DNA of 64,000 nucleotides from Streptomyces sp. YIM 130001. GTDB lineage: Bacteria > Actinomycetota > Actinomycetes > Streptomycetales > Streptomycetaceae. The DNA lies in assembly GCF_003574445.1 (NCBI RefSeq), contig NZ_KZ984558.1:124001-188000 (forward strand), in the 5' to 3' direction. The position numbers and the translations under genes are program-made. The notes below the pieces were generated by a model. The model was given only the letters and a program-made list of their open reading frames with translations. It ran no database searches and had not been told where the DNA came from. How positions within the stretch are numbered: position 1 is the stretch's first letter; each line of letters opens with the position of its first letter. This document shows positions 52,497 to 60,431 of the stretch, piece after piece.

Positions 52497-54998
52497 GTGC
52501 AGAGGCGCTCGGAGCCGATCCAGCCATACAGCGAGGAGTCCGCCGCGTTCGACGCGGACCGGCCCTGGCTGCGTCACTACCGCGGCCAGGACCGCGCCCA
52601 CATCGTCCTGCCGGTCGGCGGCATCGGCACCGGGTGTATCGGGTTCGGCGGCCGCGGCCAGCTCCTGGACTGGGAGTTGTTCAACCGCCCGGCGAAGGGA
52701 ACCGGGGCGGACAGCTTCTTCTCGGTGCGCCTGGACGACGGCGAGCGCGTCACCACCCGCGTCCTCGAGGCATCCCTCCTCGAGCACGAGTACGAGGGTC
52801 CGCACGGCAGCCGTTCCGCACTGCACGGACTGCCCCGGTTCCGGCACGGCGAGTTCGCCGCCGCCCACCCCTTCGGCCAGGCCCTGCTCACCGACCCCGA
52901 ACTCCCCGTCGTGGCCACGGTGTCCGCGTACAACCCCTTCGTGCCGGGTGACGCGGAAGCCAGCGGCCTCCCGCTTCTCATCCACCGCACCCGCCTGCAC
53001 AACACATCCGACCGCACGGTCGAGGCCGCGGTCTGCGGCAGCCTCCAGCACATCGCCGGACGCGGACCGGACGGGCGTATCCCGCCGGGCAACACCTTCT
53101 CGCTCGTCCACTCCGGCGGCGACACCACCACACTCGCGGGCCGATGCGGCGACACCGTCGCCCCCGACGACGAGGCGCGCGGAAGCCTCGCCCTCGCCGC
53201 CGTCGACGGGCCGGTCACCTCGCACCGGTTGACCTGGGCACGCCGCTCCTGGGGTGACTCGCTCCTGGACTTCTGGGACGACTTCGCAGACGACGGCCGG
53301 CTCGAGGCACCCGGCGAGGGAGCCCGTGTGCCCACCGGCTCCCTCGTCGTCACCCGGCGGATCCCGCCCGGTGCCTGCGCCGACTTCACCTTCCTGATCG
53401 CCTGGCACTTCCCCAACCGCCGTGCCTGGACCCACCACTTCGCGGGCCCACCGGACTACGGCCACGGCGGACCGCTGGTCGGCAACCACTACACGACGCG
53501 CTTCACCGACGCCGCGGACGTCGTACGCCACGCCGCGCCCCGACTGCCCGAGTACCTGCGGCGAACCCGCGGCTACGTGGAGACGGTCACCGGATCCGAC
53601 CTCCCCGAAGCGGTGCAGGACGCCGTCCTGTCCAACGCCGCCGTACTCAAGTCGCCCACCTGCTTCCGGATCGCCGACGGCACCTTTCTCGCCTGGGAGG
53701 GCGGCAACACCGACCACGGCAGCTGCCACGGGAGCTGCACCCATGTCTGGAACTACCAGTACGCGCTCGAGCAGCTCTTCCCCGACCTGGCCTGGACGAT
53801 GCGGGAGGTCGAGTTCGTCCACAGCCTCGACGAGCGCGGGAAGATGAGCTTCCGCGCCGGCCTCCCCCTCGCCACCGAGGGCACCAAGTGGCCGGTCGCA
53901 GCCGCCGACGGACAACTGGGCGCGCTGCTGCGCCTGCACCGGACCTGGCAGCTCACCGGCCGCGACGACCTCCTCGCCGCGTACTGGCCCGGGGCCCGCA
54001 AAGCCCTGGAATTCACCTGGATCCCGCTCGGCTGGGACGCGGACCGCGACGGCCTGCTGGAGGGCTGCCAGCACAGCACATCGGACGTCGAGTACTACGG
54101 CCCGAACGGCATCAACCAGTCCTGGTACCTGGGCGCACTCGCCGCCTCGGCCGAGATGGCCCGCGCCGTCGGTGACACCGCCTTCGCCGACGACTGCGAG
54201 GAACTCCTGACCCGCGGCGCCACCGCCACCGACGCCGAACTCTTCAACGGCGAGTACTACGCCCACACGGTGCTCCCGCCGGGCACCGCCGACCGCATCG
54301 CCGACGGGCTGCGCATCCGCTACGACGGCGACAGTCCCGACGTCGGCTCCGACGACCTCGTCGACCCGGACCTGCAGATCGGCCCCGGCTGCATGACCGA
54401 CCAGCTCGCCGGCCACGCCCTGGCCCGCCTGTGCGGCCTCGACGACCGGCTCGACCCCGAGCACGTCACCACCGCCCTGCACAGCATCGTCCGGCACAAC
54501 CACCGCGCGGAGTTCCACTCCCACTTCAACCACCTGCGCAGCTACGCACTCGGCGACGAGCACGGACTGCTCAACTGCACCTATCCGCACGGCGGCAGGC
54601 CCGAACGCCCCTTCCCGTACTGCAACGAGGTATGGACCGGTCTGGAGTACACGGCGGCCGTCGCACTCGCCACCCACGGGATGCACGACCTCGCCGAACA
54701 CATCGTCGACGACGTGCGCGCCCGCTACTCCGGCCGCACCCGCAACCCGTTCAACGAAGTGGAATGCGGCAACCACTACGTCCGCTCGATGGCGTCCTTC
54801 GGCCTCCTGCACGCCTGGCCCCGCACGGTCGTCGATGCCCGCAGCCGCACCATCACGCTCGACCCGCTGCCCGGCCGCTGGCCGGTCATCGCCGGCGCAC
54901 TCGTCGGGACCGTGGAGGTGACCGAGGCACGCACCGCGCGGTTCGCAGGCCGATACGGAGGCGAACCGTACGAGCTCGTACTGCGGCCCAGCGGATGA
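52497..54998 (+). CDS. GH116-like (GBA2-type) glycoside hydrolase
   Basis: An 833-aa protein with an N-terminal beta-sandwich (about 1-320; LPVGGIGTGCIGFGGRGQLLDWELFNRP) and a C-terminal (alpha/alpha)6 barrel. GH116-like blocks are TFLAWEGGNTDHGSCHGSCTHVWNY (putative nucleophile Glu) and CQHSTSDVEYYGPNG (putative acid/base Asp). GH116 members are beta-glucosidases, beta-xylosidases or related exo-enzymes. No signal peptide is visible, so it is intracellular, like the GH172 enzyme. GTG 52497 is set by GGAGGA 8 nt upstream. Activity on the cluster's imported glycan is inferred. Confidence 0.78.
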   Translation: MQRRSEPIQPYSEESAAFDADRPWLRHYRGQDRAHIVLPVGGIGTGCIGFGGRGQLLDWELFNRPAKGTGADSFFSVRLDDGERVTTRVLEASLLEHEYEGPHGSRSALHGLPRFRHGEFAAAHPFGQALLTDPELPVVATVSAYNPFVPGDAEASGLPLLIHRTRLHNTSDRTVEAAVCGSLQHIAGRGPDGRIPPGNTFSLVHSGGDTTTLAGRCGDTVAPDDEARGSLALAAVDGPVTSHRLTWARRSWGDSLLDFWDDFADDGRLEAPGEGARVPTGSLVVTRRIPPGACADFTFLIAWHFPNRRAWTHHFAGPPDYGHGGPLVGNHYTTRFTDAADVVRHAAPRLPEYLRRTRGYVETVTGSDLPEAVQDAVLSNAAVLKSPTCFRIADGTFLAWEGGNTDHGSCHGSCTHVWNYQYALEQLFPDLAWTMREVEFVHSLDERGKMSFRAGLPLATEGTKWPVAAADGQLGALLRLHRTWQLTGRDDLLAAYWPGARKALEFTWIPLGWDADRDGLLEGCQHSTSDVEYYGPNGINQSWYLGALAASAEMARAVGDTAFADDCEELLTRGATATDAELFNGEYYAHTVLPPGTADRIADGLRIRYDGDSPDVGSDDLVDPDLQIGPGCMTDQLAGHALARLCGLDDRLDPEHVTTALHSIVRHNHRAEFHSHFNHLRSYALGDEHGLLNCTYPHGGRPERPFPYCNEVWTGLEYTAAVALATHGMHDLAEHIVDDVRARYSGRTRNPFNEVECGNHYVRSMASFGLLHAWPRTVVDARSRTITLDPLPGRWPVIAGALVGTVEVTEARTARFAGRYGGEPYELVLRPSG

Positions 54999-55043
54999 GT
55001 CACATGCGCAACCCCGGGACAACCCAGGACAGGAGACCCAGCG

Positions 55044-56366
55044 ATGCACACCTTCCAGCGGGCACCCCTCACCCGGCGCCGCGCGCTGCGCATGTCGGCC
55101 GCCGCCGCCACACTCCCCGCGGCCTCCGCACTCACCGCCTGCGGTGGACCGGACGATGGCGGAGGCTCGGCCGCCACCGGTGACCTGAACCTGATCTACC
55201 TCGGCGACGCCACCCAGCAGAAGTCGTTCAACGCCCTCTTCGACGAGTTCAACAAGGCGCACCCGAAGATCCGCGTCAAGGCCCGCGGGATCGCCTCCAA
55301 GGACTGGGCGACCTTCGCCAACACCGTCTCCACCCAGATCGCCGGAGGCAAGGTCCCCGACATCGTGCAGGTCGCGACGGAAGGCCAGCGCCTGTTCGCC
55401 TCCAAGGGACTCCTCGAACCGCTCGACGCCTACATCGACAAGGACAAGAAGACCGTCGACGCCTATTTCGCGGATGTCGACCCGAAGCTGCGCCGCTGGA
55501 CCCAGAAGTACGGCTCCACCGACGACGGCCGCACGTACTACATCCCCGGCGGCTACAACACCGTCGTCATGTACCTCAACACCGAGGTCTTCGCCGAGGC
55601 CGGCGTCGATCTGCCGTCGGGGGAGTGGACCTGGGACGACTTCAGGCAGGCAGGACTGCGGATCAAGGAACGCACCGGCGCCTTCCTGCTGCCGGTCGGC
55701 TACGGCTTCCCGTTCGTCGACATCCTGCCGTGGCTGCTCACCAACGGCACCAGCACCCTCAACAGCGCCTGGGACAAGGGAACGTACGACTCCCCGGAGG
55801 CCGTCGAGGCGGCGGCCTTCGTCAAGAGCCTCGTCGACGACGGCCTCTCGCCCAAGCCCGGCGGCACCTTCGACGCGGGCGCGCAGCTCGCCAAGAACAA
55901 ACTCGCCGCACTCGGCGGCGGACGCTGGCCGACGGCCGACCTGCGCCGGCTCGAGATGGTCGACAAGGTGCGGATCGTCAGCTGGCCGGTGAAGGCCGGC
56001 CGGGGCTCGCCCGTCGGCTGGGACGGCTGGCCGATCCTGAAGGCGTCCAAGAAGAAGCAGGCCGCCTGGACGTTCCTCAAGTGGCTGATGACCAAGGACG
56101 CCTCGCAGTTCTACGCCTCCATCGGCGGCACCAACGTACCGGCCCGCAACTCGGTGGCCGAGAGCGCGAGTTTCACCGACGAAGCACCTGAAGGCACCGG
56201 GGAGCTCCCCAAGGCGATCGGCTACGGCGCACCCATACCCTCACCGATCCAGGGCGCGCAGATGCAGGCCGCCGTCACACAGGGCTGGCAGGCCGCCATC
56301 ACCGGCACCAAGCCGGTGCGCGAGGCGCTGGAGGCGGCGAACAGCAAGTTGAGCGGGCTGCTGTGA
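55044..56366 (+). CDS. Second CUT1 sugar-binding lipoprotein
   Basis: A 440-aa binding lipoprotein. The signal has a twin-Arg run (TRRRALRM) and lipobox ALTAC. The mature part is a family 1 binding protein (LNLIYLGDATQQKSFNALFDEFNKAHPKI, GKVPDIVQVATEGQRLFASKG, YYIPGGYNTVVMYLNTEVF). It is distinct in sequence from the one at 42387. Its stop overlaps the following permease by GTGA. Confidence 0.9.
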   Translation: MHTFQRAPLTRRRALRMSAAAATLPAASALTACGGPDDGGGSAATGDLNLIYLGDATQQKSFNALFDEFNKAHPKIRVKARGIASKDWATFANTVSTQIAGGKVPDIVQVATEGQRLFASKGLLEPLDAYIDKDKKTVDAYFADVDPKLRRWTQKYGSTDDGRTYYIPGGYNTVVMYLNTEVFAEAGVDLPSGEWTWDDFRQAGLRIKERTGAFLLPVGYGFPFVDILPWLLTNGTSTLNSAWDKGTYDSPEAVEAAAFVKSLVDDGLSPKPGGTFDAGAQLAKNKLAALGGGRWPTADLRRLEMVDKVRIVSWPVKAGRGSPVGWDGWPILKASKKKQAAWTFLKWLMTKDASQFYASIGGTNVPARNSVAESASFTDEAPEGTGELPKAIGYGAPIPSPIQGAQMQAAVTQGWQAAITGTKPVREALEAANSKLSGLL

Positions 56367-57307
56367 CCGACACAGCCGCCCCTGCCGTACGGCGCGGCGG
56401 GCGGCACGGACAGCCCGGGGAGCGGCGTGCCGGACCGCGGCGCGGATGGGTGGGATACGCGTTCGTCAGCCCGGCCGTGCTGCTGTTCCTGGTGTTCGTG
56501 CTCGGACCGTTCGTCGTCGCGATCGGTCTGAGCTTCTTCCAGTGGGACATGCTCACCCCGGCCCGCTTCACCGGCACCGAGAACTTCACCCGGATGTTCT
56601 CCGACCCGCTGCTCTACACGGCCCTCGCGAACACCTTCGTCTTCGCCCTGGCCTCCGTCGTCACCCACCTGGTCGGTGGCCTGCTCCTCGCACTCGCGGT
56701 CAACAGAGCGATGAGCAGGGCCCTTTCGTACTTCGTCCGCACCGCGCTGTTCTTCCCGTTCGTCATCTCCTGGGCGGCCGTCGCGCTGCTCTGGAAGTAC
56801 GTACTCGACCCGACCTTCGGCATCGTGACGCACTACGCGGGCGAGGTGGGTATCACCACTCCGGACTGGTTCACCGACCCGGCCTGGGCGCTGCCCGCGA
56901 TCATCGGCATCGACTTCTGGCACACCATCGGCTTCACCTTCGTGATCATGCTCGCCGGGCTCCAGACGGTGCCGAAGGAACTCGTCGAGGCGGCGCGCTG
57001 CGACGGAGCCGACGGGCGTCAGGTCCTGTGGCACGTGACGATCCCGCTGATGTCACCGACGATCTTCTTCGCCGCGGTCATCACGTTCATCGGCGCGTTC
57101 CAGATCTTCGATCCGGTGCAGATCATCACGCCCCAAGGCGGCCCGGACGACTCGACGTTGACCGTGGTCATGTACCTCTACCAGAAGGGCTTCGAGTCCT
57201 TCCAGGTCGGCTACGCCTCGGCGGTCTCGCTGCTGGTGTTCGTCGTGATGATGGCCGTGACGCTGCTGCAGTTCTGGGGATCCAGGAAGTGGGTGCACCA
57301 ACAGTGA
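56363..57307 (+). CDS. Second CUT1 permease (MalF/UgpA-like)
   Basis: A 314-aa permease with six predicted spans after a basic N-tail and EAA motif ELVEAARCDGADGRQVLWHVTIPLMSP. GTG 56363 is coupled to the binding-protein stop, and its own stop overlaps the next GTG (57304-57307). Confidence 0.9.
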   Translation: MTDTAAPAVRRGGRHGQPGERRAGPRRGWVGYAFVSPAVLLFLVFVLGPFVVAIGLSFFQWDMLTPARFTGTENFTRMFSDPLLYTALANTFVFALASVVTHLVGGLLLALAVNRAMSRALSYFVRTALFFPFVISWAAVALLWKYVLDPTFGIVTHYAGEVGITTPDWFTDPAWALPAIIGIDFWHTIGFTFVIMLAGLQTVPKELVEAARCDGADGRQVLWHVTIPLMSPTIFFAAVITFIGAFQIFDPVQIITPQGGPDDSTLTVVMYLYQKGFESFQVGYASAVSLLVFVVMMAVTLLQFWGSRKWVHQQ

Positions 57308-58122
57308 ACAAGGCAGCGGGAGCCGTGATCAACACGGTGCTACTGGTCGTCGGGCTGCTCATGGTGGCGCCCCTGGTGTGGCTGGTGGGCCAGAGCCTCA
57401 CTCCGGAGAAGTCGGCCTTCTCGATCCCGCCGGAGTGGGTGCCGGCGCCGTTCACCTTCGACCATTTCGGCGGCATCCCCGAGCTGATCCCGTTCGGTCG
57501 GATGGCACTCAACAGCCTCCAGGTGGCGGTCATTTCGACCGCCGGATCGCTGCTCGTCAGTGTCCTCGCCGCGTACGCCTTCTCCCGGCTGAGCTTCCGC
57601 GGACGCGACGGACTCTTCCTTCTCATGCTCAGCGCGCTCATGGTGCCGGTACAGATGACGGTCATCCCGGTCTTCGTCCTGATGCGCAACCTCGGCCTGG
57701 TCGACACCCTCGCCGCACTCTGGCTGCCCGCCCTGATCAACGTCTTCTCGGTCTTCTTCCTGCGGCAGTACTTCAACACCATCCCGCGGGAACTCGACGA
57801 GGCGGCCCGGATCGACGGGGCGGGCCATCTGTGGATCCTCTTCCGCATGATCGTGCCGCTGTCCGGTCCGGCACTCGCCGCGATGACGATCCTGACGTTC
57901 GAGCTGTCCTGGAACAACTATTTCGGACCACTCATCTTCCTGAGCACACCCGAGCACATGACCCTGCCCATCGGTCTCGTCGCCCTGCAGAACGGCCAGT
58001 CGGGCTCGTCGGTGGTCGTGTTCGCGGCGATCACCGCGGTCGTACTGCCCGTGCTCGCCTTGTTCCTCGCCTTCCAGCGCAGCTTCGTGGCGAGCATCGC
58101 GTCCGCCGGGCTGAGGGGCTGA
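57304..58122 (+). CDS. Second CUT1 permease (MalG/UgpE-like)
   Basis: A 272-aa permease with six predicted spans and EAA motif ELDEAARIDGAGHLWILFRMIVPLSGP. It completes the second ATPase-less CUT1 importer; MsiK is again the presumed ATPase. Confidence 0.9.
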   Translation: MNKAAGAVINTVLLVVGLLMVAPLVWLVGQSLTPEKSAFSIPPEWVPAPFTFDHFGGIPELIPFGRMALNSLQVAVISTAGSLLVSVLAAYAFSRLSFRGRDGLFLLMLSALMVPVQMTVIPVFVLMRNLGLVDTLAALWLPALINVFSVFFLRQYFNTIPRELDEAARIDGAGHLWILFRMIVPLSGPALAAMTILTFELSWNNYFGPLIFLSTPEHMTLPIGLVALQNGQSGSSVVVFAAITAVVLPVLALFLAFQRSFVASIASAGLRG

Positions 58123-58127
58123 GCACG

Positions 58128-58808
58128 ATGGCCGTCCGGGAACTCGGTGCGGGTGAACGCGAGGCGCTCCTCGGCACCCTGCGCGGCGCGTGGCCCGGCC
58201 TGCCCGCGCTCCTCGCCGCGAGCGTGACCGTGTGCGCGGGAGCCACCGTGACGGCGCTCCTGTCGCCGGGCATCACGCCGGTCTCGGTGCTGCTCGCCGC
58301 CGTCCTCGTGGGCCCGGGGACGGCGGCGCTGACCCGGGCCGCCGACGGCGGTGCGACGGTCCGCCAATGGTGGTGCGCCCTGAGGGAGTTGTGGCTCTAC
58401 GGGATGGTGAACTGCCTGATCGCGGCGGCCCCCGCGGCCGCCCTCCTCGTCGCACTCACCATGTGGCGACAGTCCGACGCGGACTGGCTGCTGCTCTCCG
58501 TGGGGCTGAACGGAGCGGCGGCGCTGCTCGCTCTGCTCGCCCTGGCGGTGGCCCTGCCGCTCGGTGTCCTGCGCCCCGACCTGCGCGGGCGGCTCCTGTG
58601 GGCGTGTGGACTGCATCTGGTGCTGCGGCATCCGCTGCGGCACCTGGCGGGCCCGTCGCTCGCCGTGCTCGGCGTCTGGGCGTCCGTCCACTGGTCCGCC
58701 TCGCTGCTGCTCCTGACGCCGGGCCCTGCCATGGTCGTGACCGTCGCCGCGGTGCGCCTCGCGGCGGCCGACCCGTCCGAGGAGGCGGACGACGGCGGAC
58801 GTGCTTGA
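58128..58808 (+). CDS. Small membrane protein of the sugar cluster, unknown function
   Basis: A 226-aa hydrophobic protein with about five or six spans, starting 5 nt after the permease stop, so it is part of that operon. I do not recognise the family with certainty. Size and position resemble the YesL/DUF624 membrane proteins that often accompany sugar importers, but no diagnostic motif was identified. The C-terminus is acidic and short. Confidence 0.6.
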   Translation: MAVRELGAGEREALLGTLRGAWPGLPALLAASVTVCAGATVTALLSPGITPVSVLLAAVLVGPGTAALTRAADGGATVRQWWCALRELWLYGMVNCLIAAAPAAALLVALTMWRQSDADWLLLSVGLNGAAALLALLALAVALPLGVLRPDLRGRLLWACGLHLVLRHPLRHLAGPSLAVLGVWASVHWSASLLLLTPGPAMVVTVAAVRLAAADPSEEADDGGRA

Positions 58809-58816
58809 CTCGATGC

Positions 58817-59185
58817 ATGGTCAGCATCGGATCGGTAGTGGTGGGTGTGGCGGACGTGCCGCGCGCGGTCGTGTTCTGGACGGATGTCCTGGGCTACGTG
58901 CTCCGGGAGGAGCCGGAACCCGACTGGGCGGTCCTGGTGCCCGCCGACGGCCGGGGCGTGCGCCTCTCGCTCGGCCTCAGCGACGTTCCGGTGCAGTCGT
59001 ACCCGCGGATTCACCTGGACCTGTACGCGGCGGACGCGGCCGATCAGGCGGCCGAGGTGGAGCGGTTGGTGTCGCTCGGCGCGAGCCGGGTTGACTGGGA
59101 CCGATACCCTCCGGACCCCGACTTCGTGGTGCTCGCCGATCCGGACGGCAACCGCTTCTGCGTGATCGACACCAGCCACGGCTGA
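58817..59185 (+). CDS. VOC/glyoxalase-like small protein
   Basis: A 122-aa vicinal-oxygen-chelate domain. The start VSIGSVVVGVADVPRAVVFWTDVLGYVLREE and end VVLADPDGNRFCVID are the two beta-alpha-beta-beta-beta module signatures of glyoxalase/bleomycin-resistance folds. ATG 58817 lies 8 nt after the membrane-protein stop, so it may be the last gene of the operon. The function is not predictable. Confidence 0.75.
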   Translation: MVSIGSVVVGVADVPRAVVFWTDVLGYVLREEPEPDWAVLVPADGRGVRLSLGLSDVPVQSYPRIHLDLYAADAADQAAEVERLVSLGASRVDWDRYPPDPDFVVLADPDGNRFCVIDTSHG

Positions 59186-59268
59186 TCGGCGGGCAGGGGG
59201 CCGGCCGGGGCCCGTGGCGAAGGGTCCCCGGCCGGAGTGCTGCGGGACGTGCGCTCAGCGGGTCTCGC

Positions 59269-60327
59269 TCAGCGGGAGACACGGATGCGGTGGATCCGGT
59301 CCTCACCCTCGGGTCCCGAGCCGGACTTGTCCACGGCGTAGGCGGTGCCGCGGTGCACGGCGATGTGATTCGGGTCGGCGCCGGTGGCGTGGGACTCGAC
59401 GACCGCGCCCTTGCGCGGGTCGACGACCGAGATCGTGCCTGCCGTACGGTTCGCCACCAGGACGCGTCCCGAGCGGGGATCGAAGACAACGTTCAGGGCT
59501 CCCTCGCCGGTGGCGACCGTACCGGTGACCTCGCCCTTGCGCAGGTTCACCACGGAGAGGCCGCCGGCGGCCTGGTCCGCGGTGTAGGCGGTGCGGCCGT
59601 CACGGGACAGGGCCACCGAGATCGGCCCGTCGCCCGCGGGGATGAACCGCGGTTCCTTGGCGTACGGCGAGATCTCGATGATGCGGTCGCCTTCGAGATC
59701 GGTCGCGTACACCGTGCCGGTGCGCTCGTTCACGGCGAGGCCCGTGGGGGAGGAGCCCTCGACCGTGACGCGCTTGTTCTCCTTGAACGTACGTGTGTCG
59801 AAGCCGATCACCGTGCCGTCGCCGAAGCCGCTGGCCCAGGCCACGTCGTGCCGCTCGTCCACGACGACCTCACGGGCGTGCGCCACGTCGGGCAGCGTCG
59901 CGAGGTGTTTGCCGTCGCGCTGGCTGTAGACCGCGACGGAGTTGTCGCGGGTGTTGGTGGTCCAGACCGTGTTGTGCTCGTCGTCCACGGCGATGCCGTA
60001 CACGGCCTCGACGGCGCCGGTCTCCTGATCGGTCACCGGCGGGGTGTAGGAGGCCTTCACCTCGAGTGAGCGCGGGTCGACCTTCAGCAGGCTGGACTGG
60101 GTGACCGGCGGACGGCCTACGGCAGAGGTCGTCCACAGGACGTTGTTCCGCTCCGAGTACGCGGACTGGTACAGGCCCTGGGCCAACGGCGCCGACGTGA
60201 CGGGCGAGGCCGCGGAGCCTTTGCCGGGCTGTGCGGTCGCGGTGCCGGCCACGGCCAGCGAACTCCCCGCGGCGACGGCGACGGCGATCGCTGCGGCACG
60301 ACGGATACGACGGGTGAGTGAGGACAT
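59269..60327 (-). CDS. Secreted YncE-like beta-propeller protein, probably iron-regulated
   Basis: A 352-aa protein with a Sec signal peptide (about 1-33, cleavage near TATA|QPG). The mature part repeats blades of the YncE/40-residue type (AVYGIAVDDEHNTVWTTNTRDNSVAVYS, SPTGLAVNERTGTVYATDLEGDRIIEI, ALNVVFDPRSGRVLVANRTAGTISVVD). E. coli YncE is Fur-regulated and binds DNA, but its role is unclear. A DtxR-type iron box lies 59 nt upstream of the start, and an EntF-like siderophore NRPS is the upstream neighbour. An extracellular role during iron limitation is inferred. Confidence 0.82.
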   Translation of the reverse strand: MSSLTRRIRRAAAIAVAVAAGSSLAVAGTATAQPGKGSAASPVTSAPLAQGLYQSAYSERNNVLWTTSAVGRPPVTQSSLLKVDPRSLEVKASYTPPVTDQETGAVEAVYGIAVDDEHNTVWTTNTRDNSVAVYSQRDGKHLATLPDVAHAREVVVDERHDVAWASGFGDGTVIGFDTRTFKENKRVTVEGSSPTGLAVNERTGTVYATDLEGDRIIEISPYAKEPRFIPAGDGPISVALSRDGRTAYTADQAAGGLSVVNLRKGEVTGTVATGEGALNVVFDPRSGRVLVANRTAGTISVVDPRKGAVVESHATGADPNHIAVHRGTAYAVDKSGSGPEGEDRIHRIRVSR

Positions 60328-60385
60328 GCTGCGTCAGTCTCCTGATGCTGATGTGCCTCCTGGGAGGAGGCGACGTGGAATCAAC

Positions 60386-60404
60386 TTAGCTTAGGCTTGC
60401 CTAA
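60386..60404. promoter_or_regulatory. DtxR/IdeR/DmdR iron box
   Basis: TTAGCTTAGGCTTGCCTAA matches 16 of 19 positions of the actinobacterial iron box TTAGGTTAGGCTAACCTAA and stands out as AT-rich. It lies between the NRPS stop and the start of the YncE-like gene, so on this strand it would control the YncE-like gene. Confidence 0.8.
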
Positions 60405-60431
60405 GTTAGTCAAAGGTGGGTCGGCACCGGC

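Noticed and set aside
52407..55262. Minus-strand open frame of about 950 codons opposite the GH116-like gene
   Set aside because: A shadow of a conserved glycosidase with a good ribosome binding site; no independent signals.
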